Positions 1-5,789 are shown, counted from the first letter of the stretch. The stretch: DNA of 6,297 bases from Rickettsiales bacterium (GCA_017477855.1 JAFUUN010000094.1:1-6297); one strand, 5' to 3'. Program-made: numbers and translations. Notes: generated by a model not told the origin, from the sequence alone.

Positions 1-58
1 GCCCTCGCGGTTTGGCTGCGCCTCGTTCCTCGGCGGCCAAACTCGCTCCGCCCAGCGC
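1..58. other. GC-rich island with inverted repeat (possible dispersed repeat, partial)
   Basis: By direct count 43 of the first 60 bases are G or C (72%), in sharp contrast to the AT-rich DNA around other genes here. It contains the inverted repeat GTTTGGC (10-16) / GCCAAAC (36-42), with a 19-base centre that holds CCTCG-type repeats. No T-run follows, so it is not a classic intrinsic terminator for the DUF1653 gene that ends 14 bases away. It may be a palindromic dispersed repeat or the edge of a larger element or gene lying outside the window. No second full copy is visible in the window. Confidence 0.4.
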
Positions 59-72
59 AACAAACTTAATTA

Positions 73-297
73 TTACTTGTCTTCTCCAACAAACTCAAAC
101 CTGTTGATGAGTTTGCCGTTTTTCTCTATCTTTTCAAGGAACATTTCCAGAGGCCGCACCCAGATTTTACTGACTTTGTTATCGTAAAGCGCCTCATAGA
201 CGACCAAGTCCTCCAGTGTTTCGCTGTGTTTTGCCACGCAGAGCACCCTGTATTTCATTCCCTTGTGATGCTGGTAAATCCCGAGCTTGATTGTCAT
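73..297 (-). CDS. DUF1653 domain protein, small conserved protein downstream of hflK
   Basis: A 74-residue protein that is almost entirely one DUF1653 domain. The hallmarks are GIYQHHKGMKYRVL near the N-terminus, then AKHSETLEDLVVYEALY, then WVRPLEMFLE, ending in RFEFVGEDK. The family is small, widespread in bacteria and has no firmly established function. I chose the ATG at 297 because MTIKLGIY.. matches the usual family N-terminus and because this ATG lies one base after the hflK stop (TAATATG), which suits translational re-initiation. An ATG at 306, overlapping the hflK stop by 8 bases, is an alternative and adds three residues. The same frame stays open to 390, but that part lies inside hflK and does not resemble the family. 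It is probably co-transcribed with tuf and hflK. The family call is firm and the function unknown. Confidence 0.85.
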   Translation of the reverse strand: MTIKLGIYQHHKGMKYRVLCVAKHSETLEDLVVYEALYDNKVSKIWVRPLEMFLEKIEKNGKLINRFEFVGEDK

Positions 298-298
298 A

Positions 299-1465
299 TT
301 ACTCATCATCGCTGTTGTCAGCAGCTGCTTTTTCTTCGCTACTAATATTTTTCCCATCAAGGAAAACGTTCTTGACATTTTCGTCCACAATCATCATTTT
401 GTTTTTGCCGAAGAGCTCTTCCATGGCATCGAGATACATCCTTTTGCGGGTCACGAACGGCGCCGATTTGTATTGCTCATACACCTGATTGAACCTGCTG
501 GCATCACCTTTCGCGCGGTTGACAACCGAAATGGCATAACCCTGAGCGTACTCTAAAATCTTACCCGCTTCACCTCGCACTTTTGGCAGAATGTCGTTCT
601 TATATTTATATGCTTTGTTGATTTCACTCTCCTTGTCTACGCGCGCGGTTTGCACATCGCGGAAGCTGTCAATTACTTGCGCCGGTGGGTCAATTTTCAA
701 CATCTGCACCAGCAACACACTGACACCAATGTCATAAGAATTCAGCATGTCTTGCAGGAGTTTTTTTGTCTCTTCTTCAATGTCGCCACGGTCGGATGTC
801 AATATTGAAGCCAGTTTGCGCTTGCTGACAACTTCGCGGATGGCACTTTGCGTTGCATCGTAAATCGTTTGCTCGCGGTCGCGGACACTGAATACAAACT
901 TCTTCAAATCATCAATTTTCCACTGGACGTTTAGTTCCAAGTTGACAATATTCTCATCACCTGTCAGAGCCCAGCCCTCGCCGAGCTTTGTCTCTGAAGC
1001 ATCTTCGCCACCGATTTTTAGCACTCGCACACGCGCTGTGGCTTCTTTTATAACCTCTTCAATAGGGTATGGCGCGTGGTAGTGCAAACCACTCTCGGCA
1101 TCACGAACATATCTTCCAAAGCGCATGACAATTCCGTTTTCTTCCTGACGTACGATGTAAAATCCACTTGCCAGCCATAGCACCGCCATCACCGCGCTTC
1201 CAATCATGAAGAGCTTAAAATTGCTGAATGTTTCCACTTTTTCAATTAAAGTATTCTTCTTGTTTTTACTATTTGAAAAAAAATTGTTGAAAAATCCTCC
1301 AAAAAAGTCATTGTCGGAATTATCTTCTTTAAAAAACGACCTGCTAAAAATATCGTTTTTGTTTTTTGAAGAAGATTGTGCCCCTTCTGATTTTTTGTCA
1401 GAAGAAGCACCTCTTTTTCTCTTGTTTTCACTTGAACTTTCAAGATCATCCCAAGGGTTAGACAT
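299..1465 (-). CDS. hflK: HflK, membrane SPFH/prohibitin protein modulating FtsH protease
   Basis: A 388-residue protein. In the family, HflK assembles with HflC in the inner membrane around the AAA+ protease FtsH and controls turnover of membrane proteins. The N-terminus starts MSNPWDD and is rich in Ser, Lys and Asn, with Phe/Gly-rich stretches up to about residue 66. A single membrane helix spans about residues 84-105 (KLFMIGSAVMAVLWLASGFY). It is followed by the SPFH domain, with the HflK signatures ENGIVMRFGRY (109-119), LTGDENIVNLELNVQWKI (167-184), IDPPAQVIDSFRDVQ (258-272) and ARGEA-like VRGEAGKILEYAQGY. A periplasmic coiled-coil region and YLDAMEELFGKNKMMIVDE (about 344-362) complete the family pattern. 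The acidic tail ends DNSDDE. It starts 21 bases after tuf with no terminator between, so it is probably in the tuf transcript. There is no strong ribosome site before the ATG. hflC, normally the next gene, is not present downstream inside the window. Confidence 0.95.
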   Translation of the reverse strand: MSNPWDDLESSSENKRKRGASSDKKSEGAQSSSKNKNDIFSRSFFKEDNSDNDFFGGFFNNFFSNSKNKKNTLIEKVETFSNFKLFMIGSAVMAVLWLASGFYIVRQEENGIVMRFGRYVRDAESGLHYHAPYPIEEVIKEATARVRVLKIGGEDASETKLGEGWALTGDENIVNLELNVQWKIDDLKKFVFSVRDREQTIYDATQSAIREVVSKRKLASILTSDRGDIEEETKKLLQDMLNSYDIGVSVLLVQMLKIDPPAQVIDSFRDVQTARVDKESEINKAYKYKNDILPKVRGEAGKILEYAQGYAISVVNRAKGDASRFNQVYEQYKSAPFVTRKRMYLDAMEELFGKNKMMIVDENVKNVFLDGKNISSEEKAAADNSDDE

Positions 1466-1486
1466 AATTTTATTTTATATCCAACC

Positions 1487-2686
1487 TTATTTTATGATCT
1501 TTGATACAACTCCTGAAGCGACTGTTCGGCCACCTTCACGGATAGCAAAACGAAGTCCTTGCTCCATTGCAATGTGTGAAATCAACTTTACGCTAATTGT
1601 CACGTTATCGCCAGGCATAACCATTTCTTTGCCTGCTGGCAATGTGATTTCACCTGTAACATCTGTTGTGCGGAAGTAGAACTGTGGTCTGTATTTTGTA
1701 AAGAATGGGGTGTGTCTTCCACCTTCTTCTTGTTTCAAGACGTAGATTTCAGCTTCAAATTCTGTGTGTGGTGTGACTGAACCTGGTTTTGCGATAACCA
1801 TACCACGCTCAACATCCTTCTTGTCAATACCACGGAGCAACAATCCTGCGTTATCACCAGCACGACCTTCGTCAAGCGATTTACGGAACATTTCAATTCC
1901 TGTCACGACTGATTTCTTGCTTTCTTCGTGAATACCGACCAATTCAACCTCTTCGTTCAATTTGACAACACCTCTTTCGATACGTCCAGTTGCAACTGTT
2001 CCACGTCCTGAAATTGTGAAGACATCTTCAACGGCCATCAAGAATGGTTTGTCAACATCACGTTCTGGTGTTGGGATGTAGTCATCAACAGCCTTCATCA
2101 AGTCAAGAATTCCTTGTGCGTATGGATTTGCAGCTGGATCTGGGTTCTCCAAAGCTTTCAAGGCAGAACCTTTGATGATAGGTGTGTTGTCGCCATCAAA
2201 GCCGTATTTTTTCAACAAATCTTTGATTTCCTCTTCAACAAGCATAATCATCTCCTCATCATCAACAAGGTCTGCTTTGTTCAGGAAAACGACAATCTTA
2301 GGGACACCAACCTGACGTGCTAACAAAATGTGTTCACGTGTCTGTGGCATAGGACCATCAGCAGCACTACAAACCAAGATAGCACCATCCATCTGAGCGG
2401 CACCTGTAATCATGTTCTTTACGTAGTCTGCGTGTCCTGGACAGTCAACGTGTGCATAGTGTCTTGCTTCTGTCTCATACTCAACGTGAGCTGTATTAAT
2501 TGTAATACCACGGGCTTTTTCCTCTGGTGCTCCATCAATTTGGTCATATGCCTTTTTTTCGGCCATACCTTTAAGAGCCAAAACTGCTGTAATAGCAGCT
2601 GTCAATGTTGTTTTACCATGGTCAACGTGTCCAATTGTTCCAATGTTGACGTGTGGCTTGTTTCTGTTAAACGCTTCTTTTGCCAT
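1487..2686 (-). CDS. tuf: Elongation factor Tu (EF-Tu)
   Basis: A 399-residue translational GTPase that delivers aminoacyl-tRNA to the ribosome. All GTPase motifs are visible: P-loop GHVDHGKT (19-26), switch I RGITI (59-63), DCPGH (81-85), NKAD (136-139) and SAL (174-176). Domain 2 begins near residue 210 and domain 3 near 305, ending in GGRTVASGVVSKIIK. Length and sequence are typical of bacterial EF-Tu. The start MAKEAFNRNKPHVNIGTIGH is the usual one. No Shine-Dalgarno sequence is seen in the short A/T-rich leader, but a good promoter lies 32-59 bases upstream of the start. fusA, rpsG and secE do not flank it here, so this copy sits outside the usual str or tufB contexts. It is followed closely by hflK. 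Whether a second tuf copy exists elsewhere cannot be told. Confidence 0.99.
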   Translation of the reverse strand: MAKEAFNRNKPHVNIGTIGHVDHGKTTLTAAITAVLALKGMAEKKAYDQIDGAPEEKARGITINTAHVEYETEARHYAHVDCPGHADYVKNMITGAAQMDGAILVCSAADGPMPQTREHILLARQVGVPKIVVFLNKADLVDDEEMIMLVEEEIKDLLKKYGFDGDNTPIIKGSALKALENPDPAANPYAQGILDLMKAVDDYIPTPERDVDKPFLMAVEDVFTISGRGTVATGRIERGVVKLNEEVELVGIHEESKKSVVTGIEMFRKSLDEGRAGDNAGLLLRGIDKKDVERGMVIAKPGSVTPHTEFEAEIYVLKQEEGGRHTPFFTKYRPQFYFRTTDVTGEITLPAGKEMVMPGDNVTISVKLISHIAMEQGLRFAIREGGRTVASGVVSKIIK

Positions 2687-2717
2687 AACTAAAAAATAAA
2701 ATTACATCAAGTGTCTG

Positions 2718-2745
2718 CTTGTAGAAATGGAAATTTAATTGTCAA
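2718..2745 (-). promoter_or_regulatory. Promoter for tuf (-hflK-DUF1653)
   Basis: Read on the minus strand: -35 TTGACA (2745-2740, a perfect consensus match), a 16-base spacer, then -10 TACAAG (2723-2718, 4 of 6 consensus bases). This would start transcription near 2711 and give a leader of about 25 bases. The same -10 hexamer occurs at a similar distance from a TTGACT upstream of infA. The 12-mer GCTTGACAATTA that contains the -35 is repeated upstream of serS. Confidence 0.6.
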
Positions 2746-2768
2746 GCTGGTAAAATTAGTTCAATAAT

Positions 2769-2798
2769 TTGACAAAAAACTTTCTTATTTTGAATATT
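2769..2798 (+). promoter_or_regulatory. Candidate distal promoter for the mucR-like gene
   Basis: TTGACA (2769-2774), an 18-base spacer, then AATATT (2793-2798, 4 of 6 consensus bases). It would produce a leader of more than 200 bases before the mucR-like start. The -10 lies inside the first copy of a 9-bp direct repeat. In such AT-rich DNA weak -10 matches are common, so this rests mainly on the perfect -35. Confidence 0.3.
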
Positions 2799-2839
2799 CA
2801 CTCGGTTAGATACATAAGTAATATTCACGTGTCGGGTGA
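2793..2839. repeat. 9-bp direct repeat and imperfect stem in the tuf-mucR intergenic region
   Basis: AATATTCAC occurs at 2793-2801 and again at 2820-2828, 27 bases apart start to start. Overlapping this, TCACTCG (2798-2804) can pair with CGGGTGA (2833-2839) across a 28-base loop, with one G-T wobble. This is the least AT-biased part of an otherwise very AT-rich 335-base gap between divergent genes. It could be an operator region or a leader structure. No known site family is recognised. Confidence 0.3.
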
Positions 2840-2936
2840 GATGCGTTATAAAGATAAGGATGTATGTTAAATATTTTCACAGCAAAAATAATCAAAAAAA
2901 AGAATCAAGAGATGATAATGAAAAAAATAAAGATCG

Positions 2937-2986
2937 TTTTTCGAAAAATTGAAAAAACTTACTTGACTTTTATTTATTTTTATAAA
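2937..2986 (+). promoter_or_regulatory. Palindrome and candidate proximal promoter region of the mucR-like gene
   Basis: TTTTTCGAAAAA (2937-2948) is a perfect 12-bp palindrome. Fifteen bases further on are TTGACT (2963-2968) and TATAAA (2981-2986), good matches to -35 and -10 hexamers, but their 12-base spacing is too short for an ordinary sigma-70 promoter. The stretch is highly A/T-rich with many TpA steps, the kind of DNA that MucR proteins are known to bind, so autoregulation is conceivable. The palindrome is the clear observation here and the rest is inference. Confidence 0.3.
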
Positions 2987-3021
2987 CTTTTAGTTTAGTA
3001 TTGGTTTAAATTGGATGTTTT

Positions 3022-3462
3022 ATGGCAGGTTTTGATAATATTAATGGCAAATTGATAAGCTTTGTAGCTGATAAAAACGATAATTCAATTAAAAGTATAA
3101 CTGATAAAACAATTGATGAAATTGCTTTGGAATGTTTGAAAAAAGCTAATTTTGATGGTTCAACCGATGAAGTTTTAGCAGAATTTTTGAGAATTCGTGA
3201 AAAACTTATTAATGCGGAGACGGAGGTGATGCAAAATAAAAAAAAAATACCACAAACTGTCTTTTATGACTACATTATTTGCTTGGAAGATGGGTTAAAA
3301 ATGCAAATGTTGAAGCGTCACTTGAAGACAAAATATAATATGACATTCCAAGAATACAAGCAGAAATGGGGTTTGCCGATTGACTATCCATATGTCTGTG
3401 AGAAATATTCCAAAGTGCGTGCAAGAATTGCAGGGCATAGACGAAAAAAAGAGAAAAAATAA
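3022..3462 (+). CDS. MucR/Ros-family transcriptional regulator with incomplete zinc-ligand set
   Basis: A 146-residue protein. The C-terminal half matches the MucR/Ros family: FYDYIICLEDGLKMQMLKRHLK (81-102), then KYNMTFQEYKQKWGLPIDYPYV (104-125), then KVRARIAGHRRKKEKK. Family members are DNA-binding regulators of Alphaproteobacteria, some of them global H-NS-like proteins. In Ros the prokaryotic zinc finger uses Cys-X2-Cys-X9-His-X3-His. Here the equivalents are Cys87, Asp90, His100 and Lys104, with Tyr105 after it, so the last histidine is missing. Family members that fold without zinc are known from Mesorhizobium. The N-terminal half contains a stretch resembling the MucR oligomerisation region (about residues 29-66, IDEIALECLKKANFDG..). 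The start has a weak GGAT element 7 bases upstream and the N-terminus is otherwise unsupported. It is divergent from tuf. The lack of a close downstream gene suggests it is transcribed alone. Confidence 0.9.
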   Translation: MAGFDNINGKLISFVADKNDNSIKSITDKTIDEIALECLKKANFDGSTDEVLAEFLRIREKLINAETEVMQNKKKIPQTVFYDYIICLEDGLKMQMLKRHLKTKYNMTFQEYKQKWGLPIDYPYVCEKYSKVRARIAGHRRKKEKK

Positions 3463-3492
3463 ATTGATTATTGAAAATATTATTTGCTAGTT

Positions 3493-3606
3493 GCGCGGCC
3501 GCAGGCCTTGACTTGTCAAGGGCGGAGGTGGTCGGCAGCGGCCGCGCATGCCAAAGGCCCCGCACGTCCAGAGATGCAAAGTGCTTTTCGTGCGAAGGGG
3601 CTTTGG
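3493..3606. other. GC-rich structured intergenic element (nested inverted repeats)
   Basis: By count 76 of 114 bases are G or C (67%), inside AT-rich surroundings. The left half is bounded by a perfect 10-bp inverted repeat, GCGCGGCCGC (3493-3502) / GCGGCCGCGC (3538-3547), enclosing a second hairpin CCTTGAC (3506-3512) / GTCAAGG (3515-3521). The right half is a long stem: CCAAAG (3551-3556) / CTTTGG (3601-3606), CCCC (3558-3561) / GGGG (3597-3600) and GCACG (3562-3566) / CGTGC (3589-3593), with a bulged G and a GAA bulge. No T-run follows on the plus strand, and I see no tRNA, SRP RNA or 6S RNA signature. It may be an inserted palindromic repeat, an uncharacterised structured RNA or a boundary between mucR and serS. 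It fills most of the 218-base gap between those genes. Confidence 0.5.
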
Positions 3607-3641
3607 AGTAGGACATAGCTTCTTATCAAATACATCTAAGC

Positions 3642-3669
3642 GCTTGACAATTATTTGATTTTGATTGAT
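3642..3669 (+). promoter_or_regulatory. Candidate serS promoter (-35 only convincing)
   Basis: TTGACA at 3644-3649 is a perfect -35 and lies in the 12-mer GCTTGACAATTA, identical to the -35 region of the tuf promoter. No good -10 is seen at 16-18 bases. The best nearby match, ATTGAT (3664-3669), has only a 14-base spacer. If used, the leader before the serS ATG would be under 10 bases and without a ribosome site. Confidence 0.35.
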
Positions 3670-3680
3670 CGGCGTGTTGT

Positions 3681-4931
3681 ATGATTGATATAAATTGGAT
3701 TGTTGAGCATCGCGAGAAGTTTGAACAGGCCATGCAAAAGCGCAATTTGACGCTAAATGTTGACGAGATTTTGGAAATACACCAGAAGCGAAAGAAGAAG
3801 ATGTTTGAATTTGAGACAATGGCAAGTGAAAAAAACAAGCTTGCAAAGGAGGTTGGTGTACTTGCACAGCAGGGTAAATCTAAGGAAGAGCTGGCAGAAT
3901 ATATTGAACGTGGCAAGAAAATAGCGGATGATTTGGCGAGCTTAGATACCGATTTGCAATCAATCCAAATGGAGCTGACGAAGAAGTTGGCGGTTATTCC
4001 AAACATGGTTTTGGCCGATGTGCCGTTCGGCAAAGACGACAGCGAGAACTTTGAAATGCGCAAGTGGGGAACCAAGCCGAAGTTTGATTTTCAGCCACTG
4101 GAGCACACACAACTTGGCTTAAATACTGGCACACTTGACTTTGAACGTGCGGTTAAAATGTCTGGCAGTCGTTTTACAATTATGCGTGGTGAGTGCGCTA
4201 AATTAGAGCGCGAACTGCGAAATTTTATGAGTGGCGTTTGCAATGGGTTCGGTTTTGAAGAAATGTGGATACCTTTCATGGTGAACTACAAGGCCGCTTA
4301 TAATGCTGGTCAACTGCCAAAATTTGAGGAGGACATTTTCAAAACAACGGAAGGCCATTACCTCATTCCGACAGCTGAAACGGCGCTTGTGAATGTGTAT
4401 GCCGACAGCATTTTGAAGGAGGAAGACCTGCCAATTAGGATGTGTGCATACAGTCCATGCTTCCGCAGCGAGGCCGGCAGCGCTGGAAAAGACACCACAG
4501 GGATGATAAGACAGCACCAATTTACAAAGGTGGAGATTGTCGCGATCACAACCCCAGAGCGCGGAGAAGAAGAGCACGAGCACATGTTAAGCTGCGCGGA
4601 GACAATCTTGCAACGCCTCGGCTTGCCATATCGCGTGATGGTTTTGTGCGGCGGAGACATTGGCTTTTGCTCGGCCAAGACATACGATTTAGAGGTCTGG
4701 CTACCTGGGCAGAATAAATACCGCGAGATTTGCAGTTGTTCTACGACTACGAATTTCCAGTCGCGCCGTGCAAAAATCCGATACGAAAAAAAAGATGGCA
4801 AAAAGGACTATCCATATATGTTGAATTCATCTGCACTCGCAATTGGCCGCACCATTGTTGCACTGATGGAGAACTACCAAACTGCTGACGGCAAAGTAGA
4901 TTTTGATAAGATTTTTAGCTTGCTGAAATGA
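3681..4931 (+). CDS. serS: Seryl-tRNA synthetase (SerRS)
   Basis: A 416-residue class II aminoacyl-tRNA synthetase that charges tRNA-Ser (and tRNA-Sec where present) with serine. The N-terminal long antiparallel coiled coil (about residues 10-105) is the tRNA-binding arm. It starts MIDINWIVEHREKFEQAMQKR, close to the usual family N-terminus, which supports this ATG. The catalytic domain shows TAETAL (231-236), motif 2 with FRSEAGSAGKDTTGM (261-275) and IRQHQFTKVE (276-285), EICSCSTTTNFQSRRAKIRY (349-368) and motif 3 LNSSALAIGRTIVALMENYQ (381-400) with Arg390. Motif 3 reads NSSALA where many homologues have NGSGLA, a mild variation unlikely to affect activity. The length is close to that of the usual bacterial enzyme. 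No Shine-Dalgarno sequence precedes the start. The stop codon overlaps the next ATG, so expression is coupled to the small membrane protein downstream. Confidence 0.98.
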   Translation: MIDINWIVEHREKFEQAMQKRNLTLNVDEILEIHQKRKKKMFEFETMASEKNKLAKEVGVLAQQGKSKEELAEYIERGKKIADDLASLDTDLQSIQMELTKKLAVIPNMVLADVPFGKDDSENFEMRKWGTKPKFDFQPLEHTQLGLNTGTLDFERAVKMSGSRFTIMRGECAKLERELRNFMSGVCNGFGFEEMWIPFMVNYKAAYNAGQLPKFEEDIFKTTEGHYLIPTAETALVNVYADSILKEEDLPIRMCAYSPCFRSEAGSAGKDTTGMIRQHQFTKVEIVAITTPERGEEEHEHMLSCAETILQRLGLPYRVMVLCGGDIGFCSAKTYDLEVWLPGQNKYREICSCSTTTNFQSRRAKIRYEKKDGKKDYPYMLNSSALAIGRTIVALMENYQTADGKVDFDKIFSLLK

Positions 4932-5146
4932 CAATTATTGGAATTCTTTTTGATATATTGATTTTCATGATGGCATCTGGTGCTGTTCTGTTTTTGTTTG
5001 TTGTGACACAATTTTTCTACACCCGCGCCAAACCAAGTGAAAAGTTTATCAGATTTTCTTGTCGCACATTGCAAGTTTTCGGTGTGATATGTTTTGCAAT
5101 ATTTTTGATACTATTTTTCAAGGAAATTGTCAGATTATTTAATTAA
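4928..5146 (+). CDS. Small two-helix membrane protein, first of a tandem paralogous pair
   Basis: A 72-residue protein of unknown function and no family I recognise. It has two hydrophobic segments, about residues 2-27 and 46-68, joined by a short basic loop YTRAKPSEKFIRFSCRTLQ (about 30-48). By the positive-inside rule the loop would be cytoplasmic and both ends periplasmic. The ATG overlaps the serS stop (ATGA), which indicates translational coupling. Ungapped alignment of residues 8-72 with the next protein gives 25 identities in 65 positions. These include T-Q-x-F-Y, K-x(2)-[ED]-K-F-I-[RK]-F-x-C-R-[ST]-L-Q-V and the C-terminal I-V. This conservation argues strongly that both are real genes. 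A role linked to serS is not implied by position alone. Confidence 0.8.
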   Translation: MTIIGILFDILIFMMASGAVLFLFVVTQFFYTRAKPSEKFIRFSCRTLQVFGVICFAIFLILFFKEIVRLFN

Positions 5147-5150
5147 AATT

Positions 5151-5378
5151 ATGATAATGAATATAGTTTTTAATACATTTGTTTTCTTGCTTGCGGTCGG
5201 CGGAACGTTGTTTGTATTGACGCTTACGCAAGCATTTTACAGAAACTGCAAAATCAAAGACAAGTTTATAAAATTCGGCTGTCGCTCGTTGCAGGTTATT
5301 GCTGTCTTGATGTTTGTACTCTACTGCATTATTCACACAATGTGGATTGTTGACATGATTGTCAAGCGCGGCGCATAA
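5151..5378 (+). CDS. Small two-helix membrane protein, second of a tandem paralogous pair
   Basis: A 75-residue protein, paralogous to the gene just upstream and likewise of unknown function. Hydrophobic segments span about residues 4-27 and 46-70, with the basic loop RNCKIKDKFIKFGCRSLQ between them. The cysteine-arginine pair and LQV motif are conserved between the two copies. The frame is open from a TTG at 5127, but that would overlap the preceding gene, so I prefer the ATG at 5151, four bases after the upstream stop. An ATG at 5157 is equally compatible with the alignment. AAGGAAA at 5120-5126 is too far from either ATG to be a normal ribosome site, so re-initiation is likely. The gene ends exactly where zapA ends on the other strand. 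Confidence 0.8.
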   Translation: MIMNIVFNTFVFLLAVGGTLFVLTLTQAFYRNCKIKDKFIKFGCRSLQVIAVLMFVLYCIIHTMWIVDMIVKRGA

Positions 5379-5394
5379 TTACAGTGCGTTTTTT
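5371..5394 (+). terminator. Weak intrinsic terminator of the serS operon
   Basis: A short stem CGCAT (5372-5376) / GTGCG (5384-5388), including one T-G wobble and extendable by one G-T pair, has a 7-base loop and is followed by six T (5389-5394). It overlaps the stop codons of both converging genes. The stem is short for an intrinsic terminator, so the call is tentative. Confidence 0.35.
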
Positions 5395-5714
5395 ATCTCA
5401 TTTAGCAATTCAATTACTTCCTCCAAGTCGCATTTTTCCTGACTGTCTGTTGTATTTGTGAACAAATTTTCTGCCCGCTGTGCGCCATTTTGTTCCTCCT
5501 TTACAAGTTTCATCTTTGCAAAGAACTCAACCGCTGCCATAAATATAATTTTATCAAAAGAAAGCCCCTGATTTTGTAATACAACCTTCTCAACGATTGG
5601 CGCAAATTTATCAACAATGCTGTTTGCTTGCTCTATTTTGTCCTTCCTGCACCACATTGAATAGTCATGTCCACAAAGCGAAAAACTCACTTTTTGGCAT
5701 TCATTGGCAAGCAT
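5379..5714 (-). CDS. zapA: ZapA-like cell division protein
   Basis: A protein of about 111 residues. ZapA binds FtsZ and promotes bundling of its filaments at the division ring. The N-terminal domain shows the family pattern KVSFSLCGHDYSMWCRKDKIEQANSIVDKF, followed by the helix SFDKIIFMAAVEFFAKMKLVKEE, matching the usual I-x-G-x-x-Y-x(3)-C and drilx(4)ALNLadEl pattern. A polar linker and an amphipathic C-terminal helix LEEVIELLNEIKNAL follow, in keeping with coiled-coil tetramerisation. The frame is open to an ATG at 5765, but AAAGGA (minus strand, 5727-5722) lies 7 bases before the ATG at 5714 and 4 before the adjacent ATG at 5717. The family domain starts soon after, so I take 5714 (5717 is possible). 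This is the clearest ribosome site of any confident gene here. TTGACA just after the infA stop (5788-5783) could give it its own promoter, although I see no good -10. Confidence 0.85.
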   Translation of the reverse strand: MLANECQKVSFSLCGHDYSMWCRKDKIEQANSIVDKFAPIVEKVVLQNQGLSFDKIIFMAAVEFFAKMKLVKEEQNGAQRAENLFTNTTDSQEKCDLEEVIELLNEIKNAL

Positions 5715-5721
5715 CATGTAG

Positions 5722-5727
5722 TCCTTT
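5722..5727 (-). promoter_or_regulatory. Ribosome binding site that sets the zapA start
   Basis: AAAGGA on the minus strand, 7 bases upstream of the ATG ending at 5714 and 4 bases upstream of the ATG ending at 5717. It argues against the longer start at 5765, which would place this site inside the coding region and which adds residues unlike ZapA. Confidence 0.55.
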
Positions 5728-5789
5728 GGTGAAATGAAAATACTCACAGAAAGTCGTGTAAGCATCAGTGCTTTTTTTTACTTGTCAAG

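Noticed and set aside
1466..1486. A terminator between tuf and hflK.
   Set aside because: The 21 bases are A/T-rich with no inverted repeat.
2330..2692. Plus-strand open frame of 120 codons antisense to tuf.
   Set aside because: It is a Cys/Ser/Val-rich shadow of the highly biased EF-Tu coding sequence.
2918..2998. A 26-codon ORF (MKKIKIVFRKIEKTYLTFIY..) on the plus strand upstream of the mucR-like gene.
   Set aside because: It lies in very AT-rich DNA over the candidate promoter, has only a poor ribosome site, and Lys/Ile/Phe-rich frames arise by chance in such sequence.
3493..3606. The GC-rich element as a tRNA, SRP RNA, 6S RNA or T-box leader of serS.
   Set aside because: There is no TTCGANNC T-loop, no SRP tetraloop core and no 6S-like long bubble hairpin. 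T-boxes are a Gram-positive feature, and the candidate serS -35 lies after the element.
3487..3867. Minus-strand open frame crossing the GC-rich element and the start of serS.
   Set aside because: Most of it is antisense to the serS coding region or to palindromic GC-rich DNA, and the translation is low-complexity and family-less.
5379..5765. The longer zapA start at 5765.
   Set aside because: The extra residues do not resemble ZapA, and AAAGGA sits at good spacing before the ATG at 5714.
3511..5789. The 10-mer ACTTGTCAAG occurring at 3511-3520 and 5780-5789.
   Set aside because: Among all pairs of positions in a window this size several shared 10-mers are expected by chance, and the second copy simply contains a -35-like TTGACA on the other strand.
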